DNA of 64,000 nucleotides. Origin: Paraburkholderia diazotrophica. Its GTDB lineage: Bacteria > Pseudomonadota > Gammaproteobacteria > Burkholderiales > Burkholderiaceae. The DNA is taken from NCBI RefSeq assembly GCF_900108945.1, contig NZ_FNYE01000015.1, positions 1-64,000 on the forward strand, written 5' to 3'. Positions 27,626 through 35,616 of this stretch are shown piece after piece. The notes beneath the pieces were generated by a model. That model was not told where the DNA came from, did not search any database, and saw only the letters and a program-made list of their open reading frames with translations. Position numbers and translations under genes: made by a program. Each line of letters opens with the position of its first letter. Positions within the stretch are counted from its first letter, which is position 1.

Positions 27626-27772
27626 TTACGTCGTGACGGGGTCCTTGTCGGGCGGACCTTCGGGACGCTGCGGCTCGTCGTTGTGATGGCCCGGCGACGG
27701 CGGCGTGAGGGGATCGCCCTCGGGGTCGCGCGTGGGATCGGCGTGCGGGTCGGGAATCGGACTCGTGTGCAT
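27626..27772 (-). CDS. Small Pro/Asp-rich protein
   Basis: Open frame of 48 residues. It reads MHTSPIPDPHADPTRDP, continues with Pro, Asp, Gly and Glu, and ends PPDKDPVTT. The composition (mostly P, D, E, G, H) is even over the whole length and the codons keep the genomic G/C third-position bias, which argues for a real gene. GAGG stands about 8 bases before the ATG. It is probably disordered. The 15-bp tandem array lies 42-177 bp upstream. Function unknown. Confidence 0.55.
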   Translation of the reverse strand: MHTSPIPDPHADPTRDPEGDPLTPPSPGHHNDEPQRPEGPPDKDPVTT

Positions 27773-27814
27773 GGCATGACCTCGTGGCAGAGGGTGGCGG
27801 ACCCTTTCGGTGGC

Positions 27815-27949
27815 GGATCTTTCAATGTCGGATCTTTCGATGTCGGATCTTTCGATGTCGGATCTTTCGATGTCGGATCTTTCGATGTCGGATCTTTCGA
27901 TGTCGGATCTTTCAATGTCGGATCTTTCGATGTCGGATCTTTCGATGTC
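27815..27949 (+). repeat. 15-bp tandem array, nine units (GGATCTTTCGATGTC)
   Basis: Nine exact-length copies from 27815; units 1 and 7 carry A for G (TTCAATG) and the others are identical. Degenerate half-copies flank it at 27799 and 27950. Since 15 is a multiple of three, every frame reads as a pentapeptide repeat, for example SFDVG on the plus strand. It has no spacers, so it is not CRISPR. It lies in the upstream region of the minus-strand small Pro-rich gene. Confidence 0.97.
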
Positions 27950-28069
27950 GGACTCTTTCGCCGGCCCGGCGGCACGGTGCGAAGCGTCCTGCTTACATTA
28001 GCGTAGGCGATGACGGGCGAGCGTGCTGGCTCGATGGGCGCGGCGCATGTCCGCGCGTCGCCCGCTGGA

Positions 28070-28885
28070 TCAGTGCCTGTGCCTGTGCTGCCGGTCGACG
28101 GTCAGACGCCAGTAGCGCTCGGAGGCGAACACGTCGTCGTAGCCGTGCGGCCCGAAGGCGCGCAACTGGCTCTCGTACGCGCAGACGGCTTCGCGCTTGA
28201 GCAGCGTTTGACGCTCGTGGTCGGGCGCGTGATCGGTCGACGGGCTCGCAGGCGTCGCGACGATTCCGCGTTCGGCGAGATCGACGAGCCTTTGCTGCAC
28301 GAGCCCCGGAATCTGCCGATAGATGGCCTCTTCGTAAGCGAACCACTCGAGATGCGACATGCGCGGCAGGATTTCGCAGCACGCTTCGAACACGAGGCAA
28401 TGATCGTCGTGGAAGAGGCCGAGCGGCATCAGCAGCGTGTTCGCCGTCGAGCCGTAGATCGTTTCTTCCAGTGTCGCCGCGAGCTTGGAAACCGACGGCG
28501 AGTCGTGATACTGCGCGTCGCGAAACGGCAGCCGCACGGGAATCGTTTCGAGCACGGCGAGCGCGTGGTTGTCCTCGATCGTGCGCGCGCGCATCGACTC
28601 GTACGCGCTCGCGAAGCCGGCTTTGCCGTCCCACTCGGTCTGCATGTCCTGTTCGGGCGGCGCGGCGAACACGGTGCAGACGGCGGCGTCGGGATGCGAC
28701 GCGAGCAGCGCGCCGCATCCGAAGACGGCGTCGTCGAAATGCGGCGACACGATGAACAGACGCGGGCTGGTTTCGCTCATGAGGTCCTGGCAGAAGAGTG
28801 CGGCGGGTTCGTAGCGGATGCGGCTGGCGCGGTCGGTCGGCGGCGTGCCGCGTTCGCTGCGCGGCGTGGCGAGAGCTGACGTCAT
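28070..28885 (-). CDS. PIG-L family deacetylase
   Basis: Zinc-dependent N-acetylglucosaminyl-type deacetylase of about 271 residues. The signature SPHFDDAVFGCGALL (His49, Asp51, Asp52) is the metal and catalytic motif. A later GLFHDDHCLVFEA supplies the second His region. No signal peptide is evident. Start: ATG at 28885 keeps an open, G/C-biased N-terminus; the ATG at 28780 with AGGA upstream is a real alternative and would remove 35 residues. The substrate could be a sugar or a small glycoside. Confidence 0.82.
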   Translation of the reverse strand: MTSALATPRSERGTPPTDRASRIRYEPAALFCQDLMSETSPRLFIVSPHFDDAVFGCGALLASHPDAAVCTVFAAPPEQDMQTEWDGKAGFASAYESMRARTIEDNHALAVLETIPVRLPFRDAQYHDSPSVSKLAATLEETIYGSTANTLLMPLGLFHDDHCLVFEACCEILPRMSHLEWFAYEEAIYRQIPGLVQQRLVDLAERGIVATPASPSTDHAPDHERQTLLKREAVCAYESQLRAFGPHGYDDVFASERYWRLTVDRQHRHRH

Positions 28886-29229
28886 CGTGGACAGCTTAGA
28901 CCAACGATGCAAAGCCTGCTCGCCCGTTTCGCGCCGCAGCAGCGAATTGCAAGCGGCGTGCCTGGGCGGTGCATGCCTTATGGCTTGCTTGTGCCTGCTT
29001 GTGTGCGCTTCTGCTCGCATGCCGGTGTCCAAAGCCGGCGAGGCAGTCTTCCCGTATTCGCTTTGTTGAAGCGCATCGCGATGCGCGCGGCTCGGGTACG
29101 GCCGCGTCGAGGAAGCCGGATGGTGTCGCCGTAGCCGGAGCCGAAAGGGACTTCCCCCTGTCGAAGGACCTTCTCGCCTGAACGCGGGCGGCGCGTCTTC
29201 GATAGACGCGGGCGGACAGGTCGAGCGCG
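28886..29229. other. Intergenic region, nothing recognised
   Basis: About 340 bp between two minus-strand genes. It contains repeated GCTTGTG words near 28980-29010 and no convincing ORF or terminator. Confidence 0.4.
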
Positions 29230-29817
29230 CTACAGGTTGCGCAAGTCTTCAGGGGTATCGATATCGCTCAGCACGCCCGGATCGTCGACGTCGATGCGGG
29301 TCACTGCGTGCGTGGCGAAGAGCGTGCGCGCGCCGGTGTCGCCATCGAGCGCGAGCAGCGCGTCGCGATGTTCGACGCCGAAGCCGACGGGATGCCCGCG
29401 CTGTCCGCGATAGTACGGCGCGACGATCGACGCGCCTGTGTCGACCGTACGCGCGACGGCTTCGATCGTCGACGCGGCGATGCGCGGCATATCGGCGAGC
29501 GCGACGATCCAGCCGTCCGAGTCTTCGCTTGCTTCGACGCCCGCCGCGAGGGTCGCGCCCATGCCGCGCTCGGCGTCGGCAGAAAAGATCACGTGACAGC
29601 CGGCGTCGTTGAGGACGCGGGCGAGCATTTCGGAGCCGGGACGCACGACCGCGATCACATGCGGGACGACGAGCAGGAACCGGTGCGCGGATTCATAGGC
29701 GATGGGCGTGCCGTCGGGCAAGCGGGCGAGCAGTTTGTTGTGAACGCCTTCCGGATCGAAACGCGATCCATATCCGGCGGCGAGCAGCACGCCGGTGGCG
29801 AGCGAAGCATAAGCCAT
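29230..29817 (-). CDS. Molybdopterin cytidylyltransferase-like nucleotidyltransferase (MocA/MobA family)
   Basis: Nucleotidyltransferase of 195 residues. The nucleotide loop LLAAGYGSRF is at the N-terminus, followed by ALADMPRIAAST (metal-binding Asp), GQRGHPVGF and a C-terminal DIDTPEDL. These points match MocA, which makes molybdopterin cytosine dinucleotide for aldehyde oxidoreductases of the PaoABC type. The paoABC-like genes lie 1 kb away on the same strand, so service to that enzyme is a good inference. The ATG at 29817 was preferred; GTG at 29826 is also possible. Neither has a clear ribosome site. Confidence 0.75.
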   Translation of the reverse strand: MAYASLATGVLLAAGYGSRFDPEGVHNKLLARLPDGTPIAYESAHRFLLVVPHVIAVVRPGSEMLARVLNDAGCHVIFSADAERGMGATLAAGVEASEDSDGWIVALADMPRIAASTIEAVARTVDTGASIVAPYYRGQRGHPVGFGVEHRDALLALDGDTGARTLFATHAVTRIDVDDPGVLSDIDTPEDLRNL

Positions 29818-29947
29818 GGGCGGCACCAGAAAGGGGAGTGAACGGAGATTGTGCGGCGCAACGGGATGGCAGGCAAGGGGCTTATTGTTTTACTGTCTGC
29901 GACGCTGGTTGTTTTTGTTAGCGTGCCGTGGGCATTCGCGATGCGGT

Positions 29948-30022
29948 CGTTTGCTTTGCCCTTCGCTGGCATCCGCGTATGCGCCTCGCGGCGCGGGCGT
30001 TGCCCCTGTGCGGGGCGGCACT
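29948..30022 (+). repeat. Repeat copy A (short)
   Basis: Carries the words CTTCGCTGGCATCCGCG, GCGCCTCGCGGCGC and CCCCTGTGCGGGG. The same order is found in copies B and C. Only the left 75 bp of the longer element is present. Confidence 0.85.
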
Positions 30023-30061
30023 TGCTTTCATTTGCAACGGCTTTTGTTGTGGTGTTTTCGC

Positions 30062-30290
30062 CTTTGCGCTGGCATCCGCGTTAGCGCCTCGCGGCGCAGG
30101 CGTTGCCCCTGTGCGGGGCGGCACCTACTCTTCTTTGCCGCGGCAAAGAAGAGTAGGCAGAAGAAAGCCGCTCACACCGCCAGTGCTTGACCTTCACCCA
30201 CGGGCTCTCAACGTCCCCATCCTTCAACCGGCAACACACATGGCCCACCTTCGTTGCCAGCGCCCTACCTGAACGCCTCACCTGCTTCAC
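30062..30290 (+). repeat. Repeat copy B, left arm of a large inverted repeat
   Basis: Holds the same start as copy A, then a 34-bp palindrome, GCTCACACCGCCAGTGCTTGA, ACCCACGGGCTCTCAACG and TCGTTGCCA. The reverse complement of copy C follows the same order over about 230 bp. Confidence 0.88.
30124..30157. repeat. Perfect 34-bp palindrome in copy B
   Basis: CCTACTCTTCTTTGCCG and its exact reverse complement, with no loop, centred at 30140/30141. In RNA or single-stranded DNA it would form a long hairpin. The matching place in copy C (30625-30656) is a hairpin of different sequence but the same shape. Confidence 0.9.
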
Positions 30291-30491
30291 GTACCCGCGT
30301 TGCAGCCCGCGACATCGAACGTTCCTGCGCCCCTTTGCGGCAAACTGTGTGTAGGCATTCGCACCGCACAGGATACCGTCGCTACGCGATGCGGCGACAG
30401 GTGCGAGCGTTGCCCTGTGCGACACTGAAATCTCGTTCACTACCGACATGCGGCGCTAAAACTTTCGATACCCTTCGCGGTGCCACATGTG

Positions 30492-30729
30492 CATGAGGCG
30501 GGTGAGGCGTTTAGCAAGAGCATTGGCAACGAACATAAGCCAGCACACTGCCGCATGAAACTCGGGAACGTTGAGAGCCCGTGGGTAAACGTCAAGCACT
30601 GGCGGTGTGAGCCCGCTTTCTTTGCTTACTTTCTTTGCGGCGGCAAAGAAAGTGAGTGCCGCCCCGCACAGGGGCAACGCCTGCGCCGCGAGGCGCATAC
30701 GCGGATGCCAGCGAAGGGCAAAGCAAACG
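30492..30729 (-). repeat. Repeat copy C, right arm of the inverted repeat
   Basis: Inverted relative to copies A and B; contains CGTTGAGAGCCCGTGGGT, CAAGCACTGGCGGTGTGAGC and GGCGCATACGCGGATGCCAG. It ends about 90 bp before the paoC stop codon, so it may also act on that transcript. Confidence 0.88.
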
Positions 30730-30820
30730 ACCGCCTCGCGGATGGGAGCGGCACGCTGAAACAGCCACGCATCTGCGGATGCCGGCAGCAAGCCAAGCAA
30801 AAACCAAAAACAAGCCGCCG

Positions 30821-33037
30821 CTACACCCGCATCACCTTATCCAATGTAATCGGCAAATCCCGCACCCGCACCCCCGTCGCGTGATACACGGCATTGCCAA
30901 TAGCAGCCACCACACCCGTAATCCCAATCTCGCCGATCCCACGCGAGCCAAGCGAGTTGATATGCGGATCGGGCTCGTCGAGCACGACCACATCGAGCGC
31001 GCCGACATCCGCGTTCACGGGCACATGGTATTCGGCGAGATTCGCGTTGATGAAGCGGCCGTACTGCGTATCGAGCGTCGTCTGCTCTTCGAGCGCCGCG
31101 CCGATGCCCCACACGAGCCCGCCCATCAGCTGGCTGCGCGCCGTCTTCACGTTCAGCATCCGCCCGACGTTGTAGACGGCCGTGATCTTCGCCACGCGAA
31201 TCGTGCCGAGGTCCGCGTCGACGTGCACTTCCGCGAAGATCGCACCCCACGAATGAAACGAGTAGCGCTGCTTCTCGTCGCCGGGCTTCGTGTCGGAGCT
31301 CGCTTCGATCGGCTGGCCGCCCGCGCGCGCAAGTATGGCCGCGATGGGATCACGCTTCGTCTGGTCCGACTTGCTCATCGCCCAGCCGCCTTGCACCGTC
31401 ACGTCGCTTGCGGACAGGCCATACAGCGGCGAGCCGCGATCCGCGAGCGCCATCGAAACGAGCTTCGCGCGCGCCTGCTCGCACGCGTCGCGCACGGCGG
31501 GCGACACGCTCGCGACCGACTGCGAGCCACCCGATACAGGCGCCTTCGGCAGCGACGAATCGCCCAAGCCGAAGCGGACGTTCTCCGGCGCGATGCCGAG
31601 CGCGTCGGAAGCCACCTGGGTCATCACGGTGTATGTGCCCGTGCCGATGTCCTGCGTGCCGGAGACGACCGTCGCCGTGCCGTCGGGCATGATGCGCGCG
31701 AGCGCCGATGCTTCGCTGCGGTTCGCGGGATAAGTCGCCGTCCCCATGCCAAGGCCGATCAGCGTGTTGCCATCGCGCATCGAGCGCGGCTGCGGCTTGC
31801 GCCGCGACCAGCCGAAACGCTGCGCGCCGATGCTGTAGCACTCGCGCAAGACCTTGCTCGACCACGGCTTGTTTTCCTGCGGATCGACCTCCGCATAGTT
31901 CTTCAGACGCAGCGCGATGGGGTCCATCTTCAACTGATACGACAGCTCGTCCATCGCCGTTTCGAGCGCCCACGAACCCGTCGTCTCGCCCGGCGCGCGC
32001 ATGAAGGTCGGCGTGCCGACGTTCAGCGGCACGAGGCGATGTGTCGTCGCCTGGTTCGGCACCGCGTACATCATCCGCGAGACCATGCAGCAGGTCTCCG
32101 TCCAGTCTTCGATCATCGACGTGTTCGAAAAGCTGTCGTGCCGCATCGCGGTCAGCGTGCCGTCGTGCTTCGCGGCGATCACCATGCGCTGCTCGGTGTA
32201 CGGCCGGCCGCCGACGGGGCCGAACATCTGCGGCCGCTCGAGCGCGAGCCGCACGGGACGCCCCGTCTGCTTTGCGGCCATCGCGCACAGCACCACGTGC
32301 GACCACGTGGAGCCCTTGCAGCCGAAGCCGCCGCCGACGAACGGCGAGATCACGCGCACGTCGTCGGGCGACATGCCGAGCGTCTTCGCGACGGCCGTCT
32401 TCGTGCCCGTGACGCCTTGCGTCGAATCGTAGAGCGTCAGCTGCGGGCCGTCCCAGACGGCCATCGTCGCGTGCGGCTCCATCGGATTGTGATGCTCCAT
32501 CGGCGTCGTATAGACGGCATCGACGCGCACCACGCCCGCCGCGAGCCCCGCGTCGTAGTCGCCGCGCGAGGTGTCCGTCTGCCGGCCCTGCGGCTTGTCC
32601 GGCGCGTGCCCGTTCGGCTTCGCCTGTGCGAAATCGAGCGTCGCCGGCTGCGCGGCATACGTGACCTGCAACTGGCGCGCGGCATCCGTTGCATGTTCGA
32701 GCGTATCCGCGACGACGACCGCGATCGGCTCGTTGCTGTAGTGGACCTGGTTGTCCTGCAGCAGCGACAGACGGCGCCCCGCAGGCGGCGCGAGCGCGGG
32801 GCGCCCGCCGTTCGGCAGACGCGGCGCGTTCTGATACGTCATCACGAGCAGCACGCCCGGCAGCGATGCGGCGCGGCCCGTGTCGATCGCCTGAATCGTG
32901 CCGCGCGGGATCGTGCTCGTGACGAGCACGCCATGCGCAAGCCGCGCTTCGGGAAACTCGGCTGCGTAGCGCGCTTCGCCCGTGACTTTCAGCAGACCGT
33001 CGGTGCGGTCCAGTGGATGACCAACCATCGTACTCAT
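30821..33037 (-). CDS. paoC: Aldehyde oxidoreductase molybdenum-binding subunit (PaoC-like)
   Basis: Large catalytic subunit of 738 residues, close to E. coli PaoC. Motifs include GEARYAAEF at the N-terminus, the cofactor loop SPFVGGGFGCKGSTW, FMRAPGE, SGTQDIGTGTYTV and the late GSRGIGEIGITGVVAAIGNA with the catalytic Glu. It oxidises aldehydes to acids in the periplasm, with no signal of its own; export occurs with the Tat-bearing small subunit. The ATG at 33037 has GGGAGG upstream and overlaps the FAD-subunit stop. Confidence 0.93.
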   Translation of the reverse strand: MSTMVGHPLDRTDGLLKVTGEARYAAEFPEARLAHGVLVTSTIPRGTIQAIDTGRAASLPGVLLVMTYQNAPRLPNGGRPALAPPAGRRLSLLQDNQVHYSNEPIAVVVADTLEHATDAARQLQVTYAAQPATLDFAQAKPNGHAPDKPQGRQTDTSRGDYDAGLAAGVVRVDAVYTTPMEHHNPMEPHATMAVWDGPQLTLYDSTQGVTGTKTAVAKTLGMSPDDVRVISPFVGGGFGCKGSTWSHVVLCAMAAKQTGRPVRLALERPQMFGPVGGRPYTEQRMVIAAKHDGTLTAMRHDSFSNTSMIEDWTETCCMVSRMMYAVPNQATTHRLVPLNVGTPTFMRAPGETTGSWALETAMDELSYQLKMDPIALRLKNYAEVDPQENKPWSSKVLRECYSIGAQRFGWSRRKPQPRSMRDGNTLIGLGMGTATYPANRSEASALARIMPDGTATVVSGTQDIGTGTYTVMTQVASDALGIAPENVRFGLGDSSLPKAPVSGGSQSVASVSPAVRDACEQARAKLVSMALADRGSPLYGLSASDVTVQGGWAMSKSDQTKRDPIAAILARAGGQPIEASSDTKPGDEKQRYSFHSWGAIFAEVHVDADLGTIRVAKITAVYNVGRMLNVKTARSQLMGGLVWGIGAALEEQTTLDTQYGRFINANLAEYHVPVNADVGALDVVVLDEPDPHINSLGSRGIGEIGITGVVAAIGNAVYHATGVRVRDLPITLDKVMRV

Positions 33038-34035
33038 GCGAAACCTCCCGCGCGTCCCGCTGCCTGATTGACCGCGCGCACGATCGCGTTTTGCGCGAGC
33101 CGCACCTTGAACGCGTTGTCGCGCTGCGGCCTCGCTTCGCTCAGCGCGGCGGCTGCCGCGTGCCTGAGTGTCGCATCGGAGAGCGGGTGGCCTGTGATCA
33201 TCTGCTCGGCAGCACTCGCGCGCCACGGCTTGTGCGCGACGCCGCCCAATGCGATGCGCGCGCTGCGCACCGTGTGGCCGTCCATCTGCAACGCAGCGGC
33301 GACGGACACGAGCGCGAACGCGTAGCTCGCGCGGTCGCGCACCTTCAGATAGTGCGCATGCTCGCTATAAATGGGCGGCGGCAGATCGACGGCCGTGATC
33401 AGCTCGCCGGGGCGCAGCGTCGTGTCGAGATCGGCGCGCTCGCCCGGCAGCCGGTGGAACTCGCTGAACGGAATCACGCGCTCGCCTTGCGGGCCGCTCA
33501 CGCGCACGTTCGCATCGAGCGCCGCGAGCGCGACGCTCATGTCCGACGGATTCACGGCGATGCATTGCGCGCTTGCGCCGAGAATCGCATGCATGCGGTT
33601 GTGGCCGCCGATCGCCGCGCAGCCGCTGCCCGGCTCGCGCTTGTTGCAGGCGGTGAACGCGGTGTCGTAGAAGTACGGGCAGCGCGTGCGCTGCATCAGG
33701 TTGCCGCCGACGGTTGCCATATTGCGCAACTGCGCCGATGCGCCCGCGAGCAACGCTTGCGACAGCAACGGATAACGCTCGCGCACCAGCGCATGATTCG
33801 CGGCGTCGCTATTGCGCACGAGCCCGCCGATGCGCAGGCCGCCGTCGGGCAGCGTCGAGATCGTATCGAGCCCTTGTATGCGCGTGATGTCGACGAGCTT
33901 CACGGGGCGCGTCACGCCGCCCTTCATCAGGTCGAGCAGATTGGTGCCGCCGCCGATGAACATCGTGCCCGGCTGCTGCGCGGCGCGCACGGCGCCCGCG
34001 ACGTCGGCGGCGCGTTCGTAGGAGATTGCATCCAT
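33034..34035 (-). CDS. paoB: Aldehyde oxidoreductase FAD-binding subunit (PaoB-like)
   Basis: FAD subunit of 333 residues. The FAD motif FIGGGTNLLDLMKGGV and the second motif LRNMATVGGNLMQRTRCPYF are clear. The Cys cluster C-P-Y-F...C-N-K-R...G-C-AA matches the extra [4Fe-4S] site known in E. coli PaoB. Start ATG 34035 with AGGAGA. Its stop overlaps the paoC start (ATGA), and paoA lies 11 bp upstream, so the three subunits are translated together. Confidence 0.92.
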   Translation of the reverse strand: MDAISYERAADVAGAVRAAQQPGTMFIGGGTNLLDLMKGGVTRPVKLVDITRIQGLDTISTLPDGGLRIGGLVRNSDAANHALVRERYPLLSQALLAGASAQLRNMATVGGNLMQRTRCPYFYDTAFTACNKREPGSGCAAIGGHNRMHAILGASAQCIAVNPSDMSVALAALDANVRVSGPQGERVIPFSEFHRLPGERADLDTTLRPGELITAVDLPPPIYSEHAHYLKVRDRASYAFALVSVAAALQMDGHTVRSARIALGGVAHKPWRASAAEQMITGHPLSDATLRHAAAAALSEARPQRDNAFKVRLAQNAIVRAVNQAAGRAGGFA

Positions 34036-34046
34036 CGTGGTCTCCT

Positions 34047-34829
34047 TTACGCGACTTCGCTCGTCTTGATGACGAACGTGGTGTACGTATCGCCCGTGCC
34101 GCTGCCGACCGTGCCGCGATGCGCGGACTGCACGGCCGCGACGATGTTCACGTAAGCGCCGCAGCGGCAGATGTTGCCGCTCATGCGCTCGCGGATTTCT
34201 TGGTCCGTCAGTTGGGACGGGCGACGGCGCACGTCGGCCGTGACCGTGCTCGCGGCGCCGGCGTCGAACTCCGACAGCAATGCCGTCGCCGAGCAGATCT
34301 GTCCCGGCGTGCAGTAGCCGCACTGAAACGCGTCCTGTTCGATGAACGCGCGTTGCACGGGGCTCAGCTTGCCGCTGCTCGCGAGCCCTTCGACCGTCGT
34401 GATCGTTTCGCCTTCGTGCATCACGGCCAGCGTGAGACAGGAATTGATGCGGCGTCCGTTCGCGAGGACCGTGCATGCGCCGCATTGTCCGCGGTCGCAG
34501 CCTTTCTTCGTGCCTGTGAGCCCCGCGTATTCGCGCAGCGCGTCGAGCAGCGTCACGCGCGGTTCGAGCTGCATCGCGTAATCGCGTCCGTTGATGTTGA
34601 GCGTCACGGCGCGCGGCGGCACCGTTGCGCGCGCAATGGGCTCGGCTGCGGGTGGTGTCTGCGTCTGCGCTTGAGCATAGGGTGCGCTGCCGACTGCGGC
34701 CGCGGCCGCGGCCGATTGCAGGAAGCGGCGGCGTGACGAGCTGGAAGGCGCAGCGTCGTGCTCGTCACGATGGGGCGCGTGCGCATCGTGATGCGAGCAC
34801 GAACCCGGACAGTCAGTGTATCTGGACAT
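34047..34829 (-). CDS. paoA: Aldehyde oxidoreductase 2Fe-2S subunit with Tat signal (PaoA-like)
   Basis: Iron-sulfur subunit of 260 residues. The N-terminus has a His-rich leader and a twin-arginine signal SSRRRFLQSAAAAAAVG, which carries the folded complex to the periplasm. Two 2Fe-2S centres follow: GCDRGQCGACTVLANG plus NSCLT, and QCGYCTPGQI plus GNICRCGAY. The His-rich leader (HHDAHAPHRDEHD) before the twin arginines is unusual. The gene heads the operon paoA-paoB-paoC. A PaoD/XdhC-type maturation gene is not in the window. Confidence 0.93.
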   Translation of the reverse strand: MSRYTDCPGSCSHHDAHAPHRDEHDAAPSSSSRRRFLQSAAAAAAVGSAPYAQAQTQTPPAAEPIARATVPPRAVTLNINGRDYAMQLEPRVTLLDALREYAGLTGTKKGCDRGQCGACTVLANGRRINSCLTLAVMHEGETITTVEGLASSGKLSPVQRAFIEQDAFQCGYCTPGQICSATALLSEFDAGAASTVTADVRRRPSQLTDQEIRERMSGNICRCGAYVNIVAAVQSAHRGTVGSGTGDTYTTFVIKTSEVA

Positions 34830-35165
34830 GATGTTCTGCTTGCTCCAAATAATGTCGGCGCAAGGGCCGACGCAGAGGTCGATGCAGGCTTGCGCCGCAG
34901 CGAAGCCGTTACGGCATTCGATGCAGGCAAAGCCTTTTCAATGAGCAATTTCGATGCCGCGAGCACGCGGAACACGAAACGACGCGCGACGGCGGCCCGT
35001 TCCTCTCACAAACGATGACCTGAGACGCGCTATTCCGCGACGAAGGAGAAGTGCTGCAAAAGCGGCATGCACCGCGCGTCACGGCTTCACGTTGCACTTA
35101 ACGGAAAACAAAGTAAATGGGTAGGGTGTCTTTCTTGCAGCGTTGAAAGCGAATCTTCATCGATG

Positions 35166-35189
35166 CATGTCATGCGTGTCGCCGACATG
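35166..35189. promoter_or_regulatory. Inverted repeat, possible activator site
   Basis: CATGTC-N12-GACATG with an inner TGTC-GCC-GACA. It lies about 310 bp upstream of the acxA -24 element, which is far but possible for an enhancer-binding activator. The activator gene has a related TGTGTC-N7-GACACA site upstream. Confidence 0.35.
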
Positions 35190-35495
35190 GCTCGGAGATG
35201 GCGCGAACATGGCACGGTCATGGCGATTGCGCCTCGATCCGCTCGGACTTCATTGCTCACTGGTTGAATTGCTTGCGCGCCCATCTTTTCGCATTGCGTC
35301 AACCGGCCTGTTCGAAGCAATCGAAGCGGCTTCGAATCTGAAAAGCAAATTCCACCGTCCGGCATCCGAACGCCGACGCTGATCGAAAGCCGGTCGTTCG
35401 CCGCTTCGCGAGCCCGCATCCGATGCATTTCAACGCTCTTCCTGTTTCGCCCGCAGCCTTGCTGCACGGTCTTGCGCGCGCGTCTCCTGCATGAA

Positions 35496-35511
35496 TGGCA
35501 TAGCCATTGCG
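35496..35511 (+). promoter_or_regulatory. Sigma-54 (-24/-12) promoter of acxABC
   Basis: TGGCAT-AGCCA-TTGCG fits the consensus TGGCAC-N5-TTGCW, with GG and GC at the correct spacing. It ends about 105 bp upstream of the acxA ATG, and the cluster encodes its own sigma-54 activator. Confidence 0.8.
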
Positions 35512-35616
35512 ATGTTGGGCGCGGACCGTCGTCCACGACGATGCGGCGCACCCGGCCTCGCGGCCCTATCCGGCCGTATCTCGGTCCGCACTACTTCGAC
35601 TACAGGAGACAAAGAC

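Larger units (their letters stand above)
29818..30820. other. 1-kb gene-free region of intergenic repeats
   Basis: No credible gene. Three copies or parts of one repeat family fill it (listed separately): two direct copies and one inverted copy, with a worn remnant at about 30320-30480. It separates paoC from the MocA-like gene. Confidence 0.75.
34830..35616. other. Divergent control region between paoA and acxA
   Basis: About 790 bp with no convincing gene. It holds the sigma-54-type promoter at 35496-35511 and an inverted repeat at 35166-35189. The AT-richer stretch near 35095-35160 may contain the paoA promoter. Confidence 0.6.

Noticed and set aside
27815..27949. CRISPR array
   Set aside because: Units are directly adjacent with no spacers, and no cas genes are seen.
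27683..28200. Plus-strand ORFs reading SFDVG, RIFRC or MSDLS repeats
   Set aside because: They are only the 15-bp array read in three frames; no ribosome site or domain flanks them.
30656..33067. 803-codon open frame antisense to paoC
   Set aside because: Arg/His/Ala-rich translation with no domain; a shadow of the G/C third-position bias of the real minus-strand gene.
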